Assembly: GCA_023461135.1 (NCBI GenBank)
Contig: JAEWNX010000084.1
Coordinates: 1-5,021 of the forward strand
DNA: 5,021 nucleotides
Direction: 5' to 3'
Origin: Pseudomonadota bacterium
Lineage (GTDB): Bacteria; Pseudomonadota; Alphaproteobacteria; Caulobacterales; Aquidulcibacteraceae
Positions 4,891 to 5,021 of this stretch are shown piece after piece; position 1 is the first letter of the stretch; the number at the start of each line of letters is the position of its first letter. The position numbers were made by a program, and so were the translations under genes. The notes under the pieces were generated by a model. That model did no database searches. It saw only the letters and a list, made by a program, of their open reading frames with translations, and was not told where the DNA came from.

Positions 4891-5021
4891 ATGGCGAAGG
4901 CTGTCTTCCATAAGGGCCAGCGCGTCTACGTGAAGCCGGTGGCGACGTGGGCAGTGATCGAGAGCGTTAACCCGCAATGGGTCAAGGGCGTCGAGGAGCC
5001 GCTACGCGTAACCTACAATAC
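4891..5021 (+). CDS. Conserved hypothetical protein, N-terminal part (3' end outside window)
   Basis: An ATG opens a frame running off the window end; 43 complete codons are visible. The start is MAKAVFHKGQRVYVKPV, followed by TWAVIESVNPQWVKG and EEPLRVTYN. The alternating hydrophobic and polar residues, with KGQRVYVKPV resembling the opening strand of an SH3/KOW-like small barrel, suggest a beta-rich cytoplasmic protein. There is no signal peptide. I recall very similar N-termini in short hypothetical proteins of Caulobacter relatives, but I do not know a function. The upstream purine-rich GGGGCGAG (4878-4885) is a modest ribosome site. It is transcribed divergently from the dehydrogenase operon. 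Confidence 0.7.
   Translation, partial: MAKAVFHKGQRVYVKPVATWAVIESVNPQWVKGVEEPLRVTYN

Noticed and set aside
1..5021. Search for a mobile element, CRISPR array, toxin gene or defence system
   Set aside because: I see no transposase, integrase, direct-repeat array, nuclease or toxin motif. The immunity-type proteins are the only hint of conflict biology.

Overview
The window is GC-rich, densely packed bacterial chromosome. Gene content suggests an alphaproteobacterium, most likely of the Caulobacterales/Hyphomonadaceae/Maricaulales type: an M48 protease with a LysM-like tail, a bactofilin, paired acyl-CoA dehydrogenases, and a short MAKAVFHKGQ protein of a kind I associate with Caulobacter relatives. 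The taxonomic placement is inferred from gene types and base composition only. I see no IS element, CRISPR array, rRNA or tRNA.

Left half, plus strand (1-1938): the 3' end of an M48-family metalloprotease gene is followed 21 nt later by a small cupin gene with a strong AGGAGG ribosome site. A perfect 10-bp hairpin (912-945) follows. Next come a DUF2185/Imm33-type protein (986-1348), possibly leaderless, and a bactofilin (1441-1938), a polymer-forming cytoskeletal protein.

Right half, minus strand (4747 down to 1960): a tight three-gene operon converges on the bactofilin with 21 nt between the stops. Its order is acyl-CoA dehydrogenase subunit A (371 aa), a 140-aa lipoprotein with a Rap1a/Tai immunity-like cysteine pattern, then acyl-CoA dehydrogenase subunit B (411 aa). 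The first two genes overlap by one base (TGATG) and the second pair is 14 nt apart. The two dehydrogenases carry complementary halves of the usual motif set. B has the SEPGAGSD signature and a candidate catalytic Glu249 but lacks the C-terminal FAD-contact motifs. A has RPIGSFQ and QTHGGMGF but lacks the SEP signature and a clear catalytic Glu. This resembles the obligate heteromeric alpha2beta2 dehydrogenases of actinobacterial sterol side-chain degradation, so the pair probably works as one enzyme on a bulky or unusual acyl-CoA.

Far right: a 143-nt divergent intergenic region with small inverted repeats separates the operon from the 5' end of a plus-strand conserved hypothetical gene that runs off the window (4891-5021).

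The most notable point is a predicted periplasmic lipoprotein of an immunity-protein fold family, embedded and translationally coupled between two subunits of what looks like one cytoplasmic enzyme. A second immunity-type protein lies about 1.9 kb away. No toxin gene is visible in the window.
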